This document shows, piece by piece, positions 48,710 through 62,071 of a DNA stretch of 64,000 nucleotides. The notes under the pieces are model-generated. The model was not told the DNA's origin. It did not search any database and worked only from the letters and a program-made list of their open reading frames with translations. The translations under genes and the position numbers were made by a program. Source of the stretch: Phalacrocorax aristotelis (lineage: Eukaryota; Chordata; Aves; Suliformes; Phalacrocoracidae); the NCBI RefSeq assembly GCF_949628215.1, contig NC_134279.1:15483541-15547540 (forward strand). The letters run 5' to 3'. Each line of letters begins with the position of its first letter. Position 1 is the first letter of the stretch.

Positions 48710-49632
48710 TTCTAGTTGCTCTTCTGAAAGAGACGGGAGGGGAACAGGACAGTGAGTGAAAAAACTGCAGTCAGTCTGATCCCCAAGCTGGCTGCCATCG
48801 TTCTTCAGCAGGCAGCTTTTTGCCCCGCTCCCTTGCTGCTCCTGGAGGGGATGAAGCATAACCACATCTTACCTGCATTTGTGTCTTTCCAACGTTTTTG
48901 CATTTTCTGCCATTTTATCCGGCCTTCAAAATAGCATCAGGCCATTAATGTTCCCCACTGCACCCCAGAAAGGCTTCACTAATACTCAGACACAGTTCAC
49001 CAAGCTCCCTTGTGCCAAGCAGGGCTGGGCAGTGAACCTAGGCTAAAGCCAGTGACTTGGGCATTTCGGTTGTTGAACTTGGCATAGTTTACACAGGATC
49101 ACCTCAGCATGGGTACAAAGCATGAAACTGTGGTCTCACTTTTCCTCCTGACGAAACTGGGCTCCATGCAACAGAGATACTGTGGAAAACTAGTATCTCT
49201 GGTTTCTCATCTAAGAGAGTTAGAAAGGCAGAAACTCAGTGCTAAGTCCCCAGGCAGAACTGCAGTCCATGCCTTCTTGCAGTTGAGCAAGCAAGTAAAC
49301 CTTGAAAACCAAGGTCTGGTTGTGTTCTCTGTGCTCTTATCATCCTAGCCAAGTAAAAGACAACACAAAACATTCTCTGGCAACAACTAAAAGCAAGTTT
49401 TGCCCTGATTCCAAGTTCTTCTAGTAATGCACAAACAGAAGAAACGGGAAGGACTTAAAAAATCAGCTGCCCGCTCACATTTGTTGAGACCTTTTGCTAC
49501 AAACTGGGGTTGCTGGGGTTTGGTTTTTTTTTTTTTTCTGCTTTGTAGAAATAGCAACTTGGCAAAGTCAGAACGATGCTGCTAGGCAGTGGGCTCCTCC
49601 CCACGCACCTCCTGAGCTCAGAAGCCGGAACA

Positions 49633-49644
49633 GAAACCGAAATT
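49633..49644 (+). promoter_or_regulatory. ISRE-like site upstream of PLAC8 copy
   Basis: GAAACCGAAATT matches the interferon-response pattern GAAANNGAAA. It lies about 0.9 kb upstream of the first coding exon of the right PLAC8-like gene, in a locally GC-rich stretch (about 49,590-49,740) that may hold its promoter. Function is inferred only. Confidence 0.4.
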
Positions 49645-49849
49645 CAAAGGGCAATGCTGTGGGGGGAGGGGCGCCCTCGGCGGGGGACAGCGGGGCGCCT
49701 TCCCTATTCCCCTTTTGGGGCAATGCACGTTCCTCCAGAAATCCCGCTCCTGTCTTCACCCAGCAGCACACACCAGCCTGCGAGCCCTGTGTGAATGCAG
49801 CCAGAGGCAGTATCAGGTGTGTGTCCAGAGGGAAACTGTGAGCCTGCAT

Positions 49850-51340
49850 TGCCTCCGAGCGCTTCCCTGTGCAGACCCACGCAATACTACTGACACTGTA
49901 AATCTCTCTACTTCCTACACTTTTACAGATGCACAGTATTCTGTATATGAGTATTATTCACATACTTTCTTCTCTTTTGGCTGCAAACATTAATGAAGAG
50001 ACTGCAACATAAAGACCCTCTTGTCACCCATAGCACACCCCATTTGAAAAGGGCAGCAAATACACAGCGAGACCAGGCAGCAACATATAAAAGTGACTGA
50101 TGTGCTAGCTTCTGGCAGGACGGCAGCTAATTCCAGCACATCCTCAGAGCCTACCAGAAAAAAACATATAGCTAAGCATCCTTGCTGAGAGGAATTTGGT
50201 CTTGAGCATCCATGTAGACAAGAGAAAGCCCAATTTAAACAGAAAGCAAAGTACCAGCCAGATTCCTTTAATGCAGTTATAAAATTCTAGTAGCAGGAGA
50301 AAGCAGCAAAGAAGTAGTAATCCATAATCCAGCTTTTGTGTATAGCTTTTTAAAAACCTACCCCCTTCCCCAAGCAGGATTTGCCATATATTTTGCTTTA
50401 AATTTTCTGCTGAGCAGGAAAAAAAAATCTCTACTTTTGCCCTATTATCCCACTCTTCCCAGGCTAACAGGTTTTTACTATTTCCATGCTTTAAGAGAAC
50501 TAACCTTCTGGCGAGCAGCCTCTTCTCAGTGCAGACTTCCTTGCTGGCCAGGGGTCTGTACAGAGGCTTTGAGGAAGATGAAACTGATTTTCTCACTCCT
50601 GGAGGCTCTTATTGGCAGCCAGCAGTAAGCAAGTATAATGGTGGGAGGTAACCAGAGGGGGAGGTCAGGAGCTATCGGCAGGACTAGAGGCTTAACACGT
50701 AAGATTTTTTTTTTTACCTTGTAATTAAAGAATTAAATCATAGACCACTATTAATCTTTTTTAAAAATGGTTGCATGTACATGGTCTTATTCTGTAACTC
50801 TGTGTACATGTGGTGGTTGTTTGGGGGAGAACAGCTCTGAATTATGTCCATTCATTGGGATAGACAATTTTCCAACATTTTTCCCCAAAGGAAAAGCATG
50901 CTTCTCAGATCCCAGACCAGACTAAACGAAGGGCACCTCAGGGTGGCTGCACTCTGAGCTTTTCCCTTTCCTCAAGGAAAAGGCTTCAGACAAAGGGGTT
51001 GTGCAGGGCTGCTTGCTTTCACAACCAGGCTTGGGCAACGGTGGGTGGGCAGCGTTGTAGCGAAAAGGGGCTGTGGCAGGGGCTCCTGGGCGGTCAAAGC
51101 ATCCCTGTACTGACCATGACATCCCCTGCTCCAGCTCACTGATGCAGGGGGCAAAGCAGGACACTCTCAGAGCCAGCAGCAGCTAAACCCATCTGCACCA
51201 GGAGGTGGCTCCCTGCAGGTCAGCACCCTGTGCCATGACACTTTGGTGGGAGGAAGCCCCAGCCCTGACTGTCCTCTCCCACCTTCATTCAGCCCCAGAT
51301 GAGGAGGCACCAGAATGCGATGGTACCTTTGCTTTTAATC
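49850..51340. other. No recognisable gene
   Basis: Unique-looking sequence with short open frames on both strands and no motif that I know. Confidence 0.5.
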
Positions 51341-51352
51341 CTCTCCTCCAGC

Positions 51353-51681
51353 TGTTGTAAGGGGCCGCAGGCACAGTGTGATTGGCACAACCTAGCAGCA
51401 GACACCAGATGAGACCAAGATAAAAGGAGCTATGGTCATCTGCACCTAGATAAGAGTCAGAACACCAGTTGAAACTGATACCTCTTGCAATACACTGTGA
51501 ATTAATATGCATATATATATTTGTATATGTACATAACTGAGCAATATAAGCTTTGTCTGTTGTGACTTGCGGCATGCATGCTAGGAGGAATTGACCCTGT
51601 GTATTCCATGCCGTAATAAAGAATGCCTGCTTCTTAATACTACATTGGTGTTAAGGAGTTTTATTCCCGATTTCAGTGACA
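51353..51681 (+). mobile_element. Probable solo LTR (retroviral)
   Basis: It begins TGTTGTAAGGGG, has AATAAAG at about 51,615, and ends TTTATTCCCGATTTCAGTGACA, a typical LTR 3' end. There is no clean target duplication, so the ends are tentative. The family is not identified. Confidence 0.5.
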
Positions 51682-53237
51682 CAGCTGCAGCAGGTGTGCT
51701 CCCTGCTCCTTTTTAGGAATGTGTTTGGGTTTTCATTTCTGAATTAGTAAATACACCCCATGTGGAGGCTTCCTATAAAAATTAGGCTGATAAGTGCTTT
51801 TCACAAGCCACATAGCCCAGCTATTTTAACATTAACTGAGTCCTTACTTTAAACACATCTGTTTCCCTCTATGAGATACTAATATTTACTATTTTTTCAC
51901 TAACATGCCCCAAATATTTAAGCAGTCATGCCCTGTGCAAGTCACTGACAGTTTTGGCTGCACTTCTACATTTTGTAGAGAAGCTGTGACACCGGGACAG
52001 CAGTTTCTGTTTCCCAGCATGATGTACAGAGTGTGCAGAGAAAATAGAGCGGGTCTGAGTGGCTGTTTATCCAGGAAAAATGCAAGTTCAAAACATCCCA
52101 TGTGAAGTGCTCATGGTGCATTCCCCTTCTTTCTTGCTATCAGCAAGAACGGGGGAATAAGTTTGGGTTAAACTGCAATTTACCAGCTGTGTCAACAGGC
52201 TGGGATTTATGGTGCATTAAGTGGAGACTTTTACCAGTAGTGTGGCTGAGATAACAGTGAGCCGTGCCCTGAAATGCTTGGCTTCCAACGGCTCCAAAGT
52301 TTAATTGCAGCGGCTCCTGCTTTATGGCAGAGCTGCCTGGCTGGCCCCTTGCTGGAGTGTACACATCTTTTTTTCAAGAACATTGCAAAAGGCTGTGAGA
52401 ATTGAGGTCTGCAAAAAGCTGTAGTTCAGCAGATGCTTTCTAGAAGAGGAGATACTTGACATCCCACCAGCTGGCTACACTAGGCTCATGCAAAATGCCA
52501 GATAGCTTAGGGGTCTGCTGGGGTGGGAGGGAAATGGGAAGCTGAAATGCACGGTCAGTATGGGAGACAACACATTAAAAAAAAGCTCATCAGCAGTATT
52601 TTAAGAATTTTAACAGTCTGTCCTCTACTCAGAGCTGGGGTAACACTGACTGTCTGAGCAATCAGGCCCTGCAAGTGCTTTTCTTCTGCAGAAAAGCAGC
52701 CCACTTCTACCTGCATTCCTGGTTCATCAAAGTGTAACTGCCCTTTGTCACCCTGAGAAAGCACCACCATAAACACCTACCTCAGCTGATCCCCTTCACC
52801 TGGCATCTGAGTTGGACAAAAACCCTGCAAAAATCTCATCAGTGAAATCAAAACACAAACTCCTGAAACTCACAGCAAGAGCATCACTCTCGCCCAGTGC
52901 CAGGCAAGAGTGCCTGTGCCTCCCGCTGCAGCTACCATGGTTTCTGGCCAGAGCTCACCACAGGGCCTGACTGGGGCTCTGCCAATGGCTGGTGGCTGTG
53001 GTCCCCCTCACGTGCAGCTTCTCCTGGTCCATGGAGTGGCACTGCAGGAATACAGGAAGAGAGGCCTCTTAGCCACAGAAAGACAACAAAGAGCAAGGTG
53101 TGCCAATAGCTGGGAAGAAAAGAAATGTACTAACAAAACAAAACCTGTAATACCTTTTTCCCCATGATAAGAATAAAAGATTGTTTCCAAGCAGACAATA
53201 GAAAAATTCAGCTGAAATTACTATTCACCGATTTAAG

Positions 53238-53490
53238 ATGTATTTTAAACTAAAGGAGGGTAGATTTAGACTGGATATAACGAAAAAATTTTACTGTGAG
53301 GGTATTGAAATGCTGGAACAGGTTGCCCAGAGAGGTGGTGGACGCCCCATCCCTAGAAACATTCAAGGTCAGATTGGAGGGGGCTCTGAGCAACCTGATC
53401 TAGTTGAAGCTGTCCCTGCTCACTGCAGGAGGGTTGGACTAGATGACCTCTAAAGGTCCCTTCCAACCCAAGCCATTCTATGATTCTATT
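53238..53490 (+). mobile_element. CR1 LINE 3' end
   Basis: The conserved CR1 3' region (GGTTGCCCAGAGAGGTGGTG, then GGGTTGGACTAGATGACCTC) ends in CATTCTATGATTCTAT, the CR1 tail. It is 5'-truncated to about 250 bases. Confidence 0.95.
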
Positions 53491-55250
53491 ACGGCAAATG
53501 CAATTTCGATAAAGATTCAGGAATACAGATTAAAGAAAACCTCCCTGAACACATTTTTGCCTTCTCTGCAAAGAACAAAGTATAAATTACATGGTCTACT
53601 ATTGTATTTTACAGAGAATTGCAAACAAACTAGTTTATTCCATTTTATGCCAACACCATCCACATGGAAGCGTTCCCACCTGTTCTCTGTACCATTTGAA
53701 ACAACTCCATCACACAGCTTAAAACTCCACCACAAATGAATGAAGCCACCTTCCCCAGTATGCTGCCTCATGCTCCTAGTTACAAAAACTTTGGTGTTTC
53801 AAGTGGCGAGAAGCAGGTTTGTTTACAGAGGGTCTGCTGTAAGCCCACTGATGTGCAGGTCAGGGGGGGCTGCCTGGCGGAGGAGCATGCCTGGGGGCTT
53901 CTCTCCAAAGCTCTTCTCTCAACAGCCCTTTCAAGACGCAGAGTAGCAACCTCAGGGTTTCAACAGGGCTTTGTTTCAGACATGGAGAAGGGCTTCTGTG
54001 TCTGAAAGTAATTTATTTCCAGATGTCTCAGCTGGTCAAATGGAAGAACACCTCTCCCCCAAACCTTGCCACCTTCCCACAACTTGGTATGACTCTGAGG
54101 AAAGGAAAATCCCTGCAACTGTAAAAGCTGGAGGAGAAAGGAGCTGAGCAAGTGCTATGGAAATCTTCATAGATCTTAGAAATATGGCTAAGGGTCAGGT
54201 TCACATCTCACCAAAACTGAAGCAAATGCAGTTGTACAGGAGAAAGCTGTTCCCTGCCCACACCTGCATGTCCTTCCTCCCTCCCATGCCAGGGACACTG
54301 CACACTGTGGAGTGGGTCCACTCGGCTGGCTGATTAGACAGAAGATGGCTCTGGGGTTATGACTGGGTGGGGGCATTGCCACCTGGGCAAGCTGCCTGAA
54401 CTCCTTGTGGCACAGATACCCAAAACACGAAGTCTGGCGCATAGTGGGGAGTTCACAGCTGGGGCCAAGAGCATCCCCTGCTTTGCGGCAGCTCACAGCC
54501 ACAGCACGTCAGACCCAAAAGAAAGTAGTAGTAGTGGTTTCACATCCATCTGCTGTTGCATACTGGCTTTGGCAAAAGTTTGTCTTAAGATGCTTCATGC
54601 AGCCTGTCTGAGCTTCTGCTTCCTGTGCTTGTCATCTGATATTTCTCACCATCCTTTCAGTGGTGCCACTCTACTTCTGGGTCACTCAGACTTATAGGAC
54701 AACACTCTCTGGGAATCAAACTTTATCTCAGGAGCTCACAAGGTAAAAAACAACTAAGGTAAAAATCAATAAGGTAAAAATCAACAGTTAAATCAAATCA
54801 GCAGTCTGGCTGCCCTTGCATCAGCTCTGGAGGCTTTTTTGGGTAAGCTGACTGTGTCATCCAGCTTCCAGCTTGGATGTGTGCTCTGTGCCATTACTAT
54901 GGCATTCCAAGAGTTTTATGCTAAGCTGGGAGCTGCTGCCATCACACTGCAGGGGATGGTGGACCTTACCTTCTCCTGTCACTTGTGTCCATCATACATG
55001 ATGCCCTTGCTTTAACCCTACGATGCTGTTCCCAGCATACATGAGGAGCGGCACATTAGCCCAACACTTGTGCAGGAGCTGAGTGAACAGTCACATGATG
55101 CATCACGAAGTTAATCCAACATTAACCAAGGTATTGGTAGAATGGCATCCAACACACTTTGCAACAGAATTTGACACGTGACAAGTACTTTTAAAATGTA
55201 TCGTTGTTACTTAAGTAGAATAAGTTGTACTGTTGATTAAAAAGGGACTT
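53491..55250. other. No recognisable gene
   Basis: No exon with a familiar motif on either strand; open frames are short and overlap each other. Confidence 0.5.
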
Positions 55251-55256
55251 TACTAC

Positions 55257-55822
55257 TGTCATGGTTTAAGTCCAGCCAACAACTAAGCCCCACACAGCTG
55301 CTTGCTCACTCCCCTCACAGTGGAATGGGCAGAGAATTAATTGGAAGGGTAAAAGTGAGTAAACTTATGGGCTGAGATAAAGACAGTTTAATAGGTAAAG
55401 CAAAAGACACGCATGCAAGCAAAGAAAACAAGGAATTCATTCACTAGTTCCCATCAGCTTCCAGTTGTTCAGCCATCTCCAGGAAAGCATAACAGTTACT
55501 TGGGAAGACAAACATCATCAGTCTGATCATCTTCCCCCAACTTTATAGGCTGAGCATGACGCCATATGGTGTGGGCTATCCCTTCGGTCAGTTGAGGTCA
55601 GCCATCCCAGCTGTGTCCACTCCCAGCTCCTTGTGCACCCCCAGACTGCTCGCTGGTGGGGTGGGGTGAGAAGCAGAAAAGGCCTTGACTCTGTGTAAGC
55701 CCTGCTCAGCAGTAACTAAAACATCCCTGTGTTATCAACAGTGATTTCAGCACAAACCCAAAACACAGCCTCAACTAGCATCTCTGCATAAAATTAACTC
55801 TATCCCAGCCAAAACCAGCACA
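55257..55822 (-). mobile_element. Solo LTR, same avian ERVL-type family, 566 bp
   Basis: The inverse of the LTR at 45,330: it reads TGTCATGGTTTAAGTCCAGC on the plus strand and ends CCAAAACCAGCACA. It is flanked by the same five bases on both sides (ACTAC at 55,252-55,256 and 55,823-55,827). It is a solo LTR without internal sequence, clearly diverged from the first copy. Confidence 0.9.
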
Positions 55823-55829
55823 ACTACTT

Positions 55830-58800
55830 AATAACAAAGATGCATTTTAAGACAGATGGGAAAAGGCAATCTGAGAGAGAGCTGGACTGGGAGAGATGGT
55901 GTGCAAGAGTGGGAAGCTGGGCTGCTCTGCACCTCCTGTGTGCACGTGCCCACAAGTCCTCTTCAGAGGAGAGCTTTGCTCACCTTCAGTTTGATGGCAA
56001 TCCTGTTTCTCCCCTCTGTGTGCTTCTTGTGTACAATGGGATTTGTTTCTTGTGACTTCATCCACCCTGCACCCAACACACTCACCCTGATACCCTCTCA
56101 TGGTAGCTCCCTATGTGTTTAACCTCCAGTTTTCTGAAGCACCTTCTGGCTTACCTTGGTGTAAATAAACCAGCACCGAGCAGCTTGAACTCCCGAAGGC
56201 AACTTTTTGGTACCCCCTGGATTGCCACTGATTTCTTGAGCAAGGCCTGAAGACAGCACACATAACAGTTCCTGCCTTTGCACCCGTTCTGTGGTGGATG
56301 GCTCCTTGTATGGATGTCCCAAGATCTTGGTGGACACTTGATGCACAGCAGCTCATGACTGGGCCAAGAGACAAGAGGAGTGAGAGGACACTCCCCATCC
56401 TAGCCAGTGTATAAGAAAAACCAGGTGACTGGTCCTCGGGTTGCACTGGTGGTGGGCCATCTGTGGAGAGCACCCTTGCCAGATAAAGGCCCAACAAGTG
56501 GCGAACCTGCAGGTGCCAGAGCCCTGCTTGGGGTTGAGCAAATACCACCTGTCACCCGGGAGAGGAGGCATGCACTGCAGCACCAGACCTTCAGCCTGTC
56601 TTTTACCCCACTGGAAGCAACCTCAGCCCACGGCCTGTCAGCTTCACAACCTGTACTTACACAGCCTGGGTCTTCTCCCCAAGCAGGAACAAGACAGAAG
56701 ACCTCCCAGCCCCTGTTGACAGATAGGGTCAACACGACACCTTTTCCAGCAACCTGTCAAATATTTCATTTGTTGCTTTACTGCATCAGCTGTGTGGTGT
56801 CATGCACATGGAAGTGCGTGTGGGGAAGCACCATGCCAACACTAAGCAAATAGATTCTTTAAGGTCTCTTCCAACCAATGCTTAAATAAAGCGTAACAGT
56901 AATGCACATATTGCCAAAAAACACATTATGGTGTACATGAAGTCTGTGCTTTCCTTCATTTTCCTCTCAGGTACTTTTATTTCCATTTATATGTTTCCTG
57001 AAAAAGTGGTTAATAGCATTTGGGGGCAAATAAGCTCTGATGAAGCTGGAAAATCTGTTGATAAAATATTTGGGCATGCTACAGCATGACAGCCAACACA
57101 AAATGCACACAGGTGTTTCTATTAAGCAGCCACTTAACACTGTTGAAGATTCTCCTCAAAATAGTCCCCTCATGCTATGCATGTGCTGTTGCCTGCTGGG
57201 TTAACTTGGAGATAAAATTATCTCCCTTCAATATACTTTTCATTCAGAGCTGAACAAAACTTTGACACCAGTCCAGGAAAAAAACCAAAGTCTTCTTGAA
57301 TGGGCATGCATTTGCTTTCCCCCGCCACCCTCACAGCTCGGTTCTTTTCTTTATGCAGTTGAAACAACATATTTTATATTCAATATTTCTCGTTACTCTA
57401 CCTGTTGTAGCCAAGGAGCTCTGCAATTCGGAGGAATTGTGTTCTGCTGGTGTAAACATTCAGGGGTGGGTGGTTTTTTGTTTGGGTTTCTTTTTTTTTT
57501 TGGTTTTTTTTTCCCCCCATTAGGGCAGGGGTTTCCACTCACTCTTCCAGAAATCAAAGCTGTATTTTTAAGTTTTGAACTTGGCATTTTAACACTATTT
57601 TGTTGGTGGTTTTGTTTTGGGTTTTTAACAGTGTTAGAACTCTTCCTGCTTAGCTTAGACAAAACCACATCTGTACAGCTCTGTGTGTGTGTTTTTTAAA
57701 CACCACCATCCAGGAAAAAATAGTGCTGTAAAACCAATAAGGTTTTTTGATTTCCTTTGTAATTCTGGTACTGTATCTAGCACAGCGTGTTAAAATTTGC
57801 TCTGGCCTTTTGCCTCTGTCACAAACTACAGGGAGGCACTGCAGGAAACTCACCTCTCTGGTATGCCAGGAGCCTTCAGCTAGTACCAAAACTTCACATT
57901 ATCCATAGCTCACTAACATCCACATTTTCCCTGCCACTTTTATTTTTGAAGCTTAAACGGATCCTCTCTCTTGCAGTTTGCACTGTGATGCATTTAGAAA
58001 TAAATTAATGGGCCTTTTCCTGCTTTTGCCAAAAGGAAAAAACAAAGGAGTGCCCACAAAGTACATACACCCACTTCTGTTTACCACACCAGTCCTTCAT
58101 CAGTATGGTTGTGCTTTCAGTGTCTTCCCTGAATACCGGCTAACCATGATGCCGTGCTAGTACACCTGATGGGTTACTTCAATTTTCAGCTGGCTTTTTA
58201 GTGACTTCAGCCCACAGGATCTTTCGACACACGGACACACCTTTGACTTTGAGTCAAGCTCCCTTTTTGTTCCCATGTCATGCTACCAGTGGCTGGCACT
58301 ATGCCTGACCTACTGACACCGTGCAGCCAGACTGACTTCCAGCCATGCTGGCTGCCCTGTGTCCTCCAGCCCATGCAGTTTGCACACCATGGTTCCTGAG
58401 CTAGGTGCCTGAAGCACATACTTTCCTGAAATTAAGAGGAGGGAAAAATGCGACCTTCTTGCATTAATGATACCGCATTTACCAAGAAACACATGAATAG
58501 CAAAATCCATGCACAATTCAACTTGGATGACCCTATGGCAAGTCCCTCCCCGGCAACGGTGAGTGTGAAAGCTGCTGTGTGCCAGTGTTCAAGCAGCTCT
58601 GAGTCAAAGATCCAGCCCCACCACAAAGCGCTGCTGATGCCCTGGCAACCCCTCCCTGTATCCCCAACAGGAACTAGCACTCCTACACATACCAGCTCCT
58701 CCTGGACAAAGAGCTGGTGTTGCTTTGATATACCTTTCTACAAAATACAACGGGAACACACAAAGGCAAGCGTTTGTGTTGGCTACAGAGTTTTCTTTCA

Positions 58801-60050
58801 CTGAGCAACTGCCAGCATTTCATATTTGCCTTTGCAAGGCACATTTGACCTTCCTGCTGCCTCCAAAAGCATTTGTTATCTCAACATCCTGTGGAGGAAC
58901 ATTTGGAAAAGGAAGGGGAGGAGAAATGCAGCATTTGACAGTGGAGGAGAAACTTCTAGAGGACACTGTATATTTGTGCAAAAGCATGCTAGCTGATAAT
59001 GAAGCTGCTGCTTAGAGATAGGTGTATTTGACAATTTGACAATTTTTTAACAGACTGTATCTAAATAGAGTGGAGAGTGTCTTTGTGAAGATTTGGAAAA
59101 GAGTAGCCTGGAAATGGAAGGAGAAGAGAAGATACACACATATACCTCCTAGCAGATACAAACAGGGTTTTAGCCAAGTAGTAGTTCAGCCTTTGACTCT
59201 TTTGCACTTAATAAGTTATTTCTTATTTCTGTGTATTAATCATAAAATGCTCACATAAATAACACTCTCAGTATTATAGCCTAGAGCCTAAACCTTCCTT
59301 CATTTTTCAGGCAATGAACCTAAAATACAGCTATGGCTCATCTTCATAAAATGCATTTTGAGATGAATTTGGAAAACCCTCACAGAAGACATGCAATGAT
59401 TTTCAAGTTTAGGACACAAGGACTGCTTTAAAACTTGAATTTTTACTCTATTTAGCTACACCTTCTTCTTCCTCTCATTACAAGAAAAACACTTGTGACA
59501 AGTTGTTATCAGACAGAAGACACCAGTACATTCGAAGGCACTACAAAACGTGAGCTCTTCCCAAATCTAAGCTACTTAAAGACACTTTAATATGTTAAAA
59601 ATGGAGGAATAACTTTTGCCATAACCTCTAAGGTAATATTGCAAGTATTAAGAAACAGATCCATACTAATTACATCACAAGGCTTTTTTATTACTAGTAA
59701 ATGTGTTATAACCAAAGTCCAACACCAAGTGGATGCATCCAGTTCTCACTCTACAAAATGCAACTTTGCCACATTATGTTCATAACCTTATTATTCTTCA
59801 TTTTTAAACTGCTTTTTCTTCAACTTAATACTTCCTCCACCCCAAAATTATAAACCCTATTTAAGAACAATTTCTGTGTAAGGACCAAGGAGCCCCTAAA
59901 AGCAGTTATGCTTCCTAACATTTTCGCTATTTCTATCTTACATGCAGTCAGGCTGAAAAATCTACACTTTCTAATTTGCTTAAAATACATTTGACGTCAC
60001 TTGTTTAAATAGTAAAAGAAAAAACAACTTTACAAGGTGTACATTAAAAG
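55830..60050. other. No supported gene
   Basis: No exon with a familiar motif. A short CR1-tail-like remnant (AAGGTCTCTTCCAACCAATGC at about 56,859) is the only recognisable repeat. The stretch 57,470-57,620 is T/G-rich low-complexity sequence. Confidence 0.5.
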
Positions 60051-60054
60051 GTGT

Positions 60055-60186
60055 TCAGAAACCACAGAAGTCCATTCCAACCCCAAAAGGATCTCCTGTG
60101 ACCAAAGCCATTGATTCATTATATGTCTTCTCATTTCCCTGCAACGTGAACTTCTTCGCCAGTTCAGCATCATCAGCAATGCAAAA
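60055..60186 (-). CDS. Possible unassigned terminal exon (43 codons)
   Basis: An acceptor-like GCTAACTGTAG is followed in phase 0 by 43 open codons and a TGA. The peptide begins FCIADDAELAKKFTLQGNEK and ends GDPFGVGMDFCGF. An AATAAA lies about 370 bases further on (near 59,690), as expected for a 3' UTR. I do not recognise the protein and found no partner exon between it and COQ2. It may be an alternative end of COQ2, the end of another gene, or chance. Confidence 0.25.
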   Translation of the reverse strand, partial: FCIADDAELAKKFTLQGNEKTYNESMALVTGDPFGVGMDFCGF

Positions 60187-62065
60187 CTACAGTTAGCAAA
60201 CCCTTGAATGCATGGCTCTGGACTGCAATGTCTCTCACACGTACCAGTTCAAATAACCTTAAAATATGATACCCATCTTCAGAGCTAGAGGAGTACGCAG
60301 CCTTATTTTCAGTGTGACTGCACGCACAGTTGTGCCCCACCACTCAAGGAGCAGAGCAGACATCAGGAAAGGTTGTTGGAATACCATAATGAGTTTGGCA
60401 ATCAAACACACTGCATCACCGAACCACAGCCCTGCATGCAGGCATACGCTAAGCCACCTGTGGAGAAAAGCATGCTTGTGTTTGCCTATTGGTATCTAAA
60501 CTGAGGTAAACTCCACTGTATTGTTTTCCTAGAACAGGCGTGTCTGTTGCTCCTTCCACAGAAATTAATTCCAGAACACCACACAAGCTTTTTAACACCA
60601 TGACTCAAAGAAAAGTTTAACTACCACGCAAATCATGTAACCGAGAGAGCATAAAGCAGTTGAAAGCATGAACAGTTTGGAGCACTACAATTGTTAGCCT
60701 ACAGTTGCTATTTTTGTCATACACCATTCCTGGATTATTATCCACAGTGTGACAGATTCTGTTTATTAATGTGCTTCACTGATGAGATGCCAGGCAGTTA
60801 ACATATACCACAATTCATTAAGTTTTCCACTGTCCTTAAGCAAGTTGCTTTAACCCATATAGTAAGCTCAATAAATAAGATAGAAAGTGGTAGAGGAAAA
60901 TACGTGAAATCAGGGGAAGGGGGATATGACTGTTCAGTGGTCTAGTAGTCCACAGTAAGGTCAAAAGTGGGGTGGGGCTCAGACCATCTGAGAGGGAGTT
61001 CCACCAATTTGCTCCCATTCTCTGATTTTATAGCTGATGTGAAGCCCCTGGTCCCCACATATCTTTTGGGTTCAAAGTCCTGAATGCCACAGCACACCCT
61101 ACTATGACTTTTGGAGCTGAACAGGGGCTGTTTGGGTAGATAAATGAGGGAAAAGAGAGAGAGGAAGGCCTGATGGTTCAGTGAAAATGTTCATGCTTCC
61201 ATGATTTAAAGGAGCAACACACCTAAACCCTCAACCACGAGCTATGCTTGTGATTAGTGTTTAGCGGCGAGTGGGTGACAGCTTCTTGATTTGGTTTAAA
61301 TACTTCCCTCAGGGTGTTTTGTTAGAAACTGTCTAGGCTCTTGACATAAGTTTAGGCCTAATTTTCTGGCAGCATATAAGCAGCGTAGGGAGTGGTAGAG
61401 GCATATTATCGGAGTCTGCACAGTTGGGGCTGTGGCCTAAGCAAGGGGTGATGACTGAGTCTTCACCTAGTTCCACCCCTCACTTTGGCCTCATCGTGGC
61501 GTTCCCCTCTTCAGCAGACCCTTGATGTTAGTCCGGTCCCAGGGTCAGAACCCCAAAATTGTTTATAGGGATCCTCCTATAAACAAGTTCTTCCTGTAAG
61601 ACTACAAATAAAGCCAGTAGGCATAAATTAAAATGAATAGAATTAAAACATAATAATAATAATAAAAAAAGAGGATCACTTTGCATGATGAATTTGTAGC
61701 TCAGGGTTAACCACCAGTCACAAACACTTGGCAATAGCTCTGGGCTGCTATTTTTGTTTTAAGTCAGTAGTCTGTGCTCAAATCATACTTGATAAATGGG
61801 CTGGGCCCACTCTGTGCAAGCAACTTTTGTAGAAGCCTGTTCTTTTCACGTTAAAAGAAACCACTGCCAGCAATCACAGCAAAAGGTAATTTTAAATACT
61901 TCTCCATTGACTTCTTATCCTGGACCTCACACACTCAGAGTCCTGACTGCTTCTAGGCATCTCAGGATAAAGATTGTTATTGCAATTCTTTCATGCAACA
62001 AGCTCCAACTCAGACTGAGAATCGTTCATGTAATATAACAGAACACCAAACATATACAGCCATAT

Positions 62066-62071
62066 TTTATT
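62066..62071 (-). other. Candidate COQ2 poly(A) signal
   Basis: AATAAA on the minus strand 345 bases after the COQ2 stop codon. It is the first such hexamer with a plausible distance; others lie further on. Confidence 0.4.

Noticed and set aside
57262-57699. 145-codon frame with poly-aromatic FFFFGFFFP stretch
   Set aside because: It is a translation of a T/G-rich low-complexity tract.
60266-60470. Hydrophobic minus-strand frame (LWFGDAVCLIAKLIMVF) after an acceptor-like sequence
   Set aside because: No start, no matching family, no partner exon, and a competing plus-strand frame. Kept out as probable chance.
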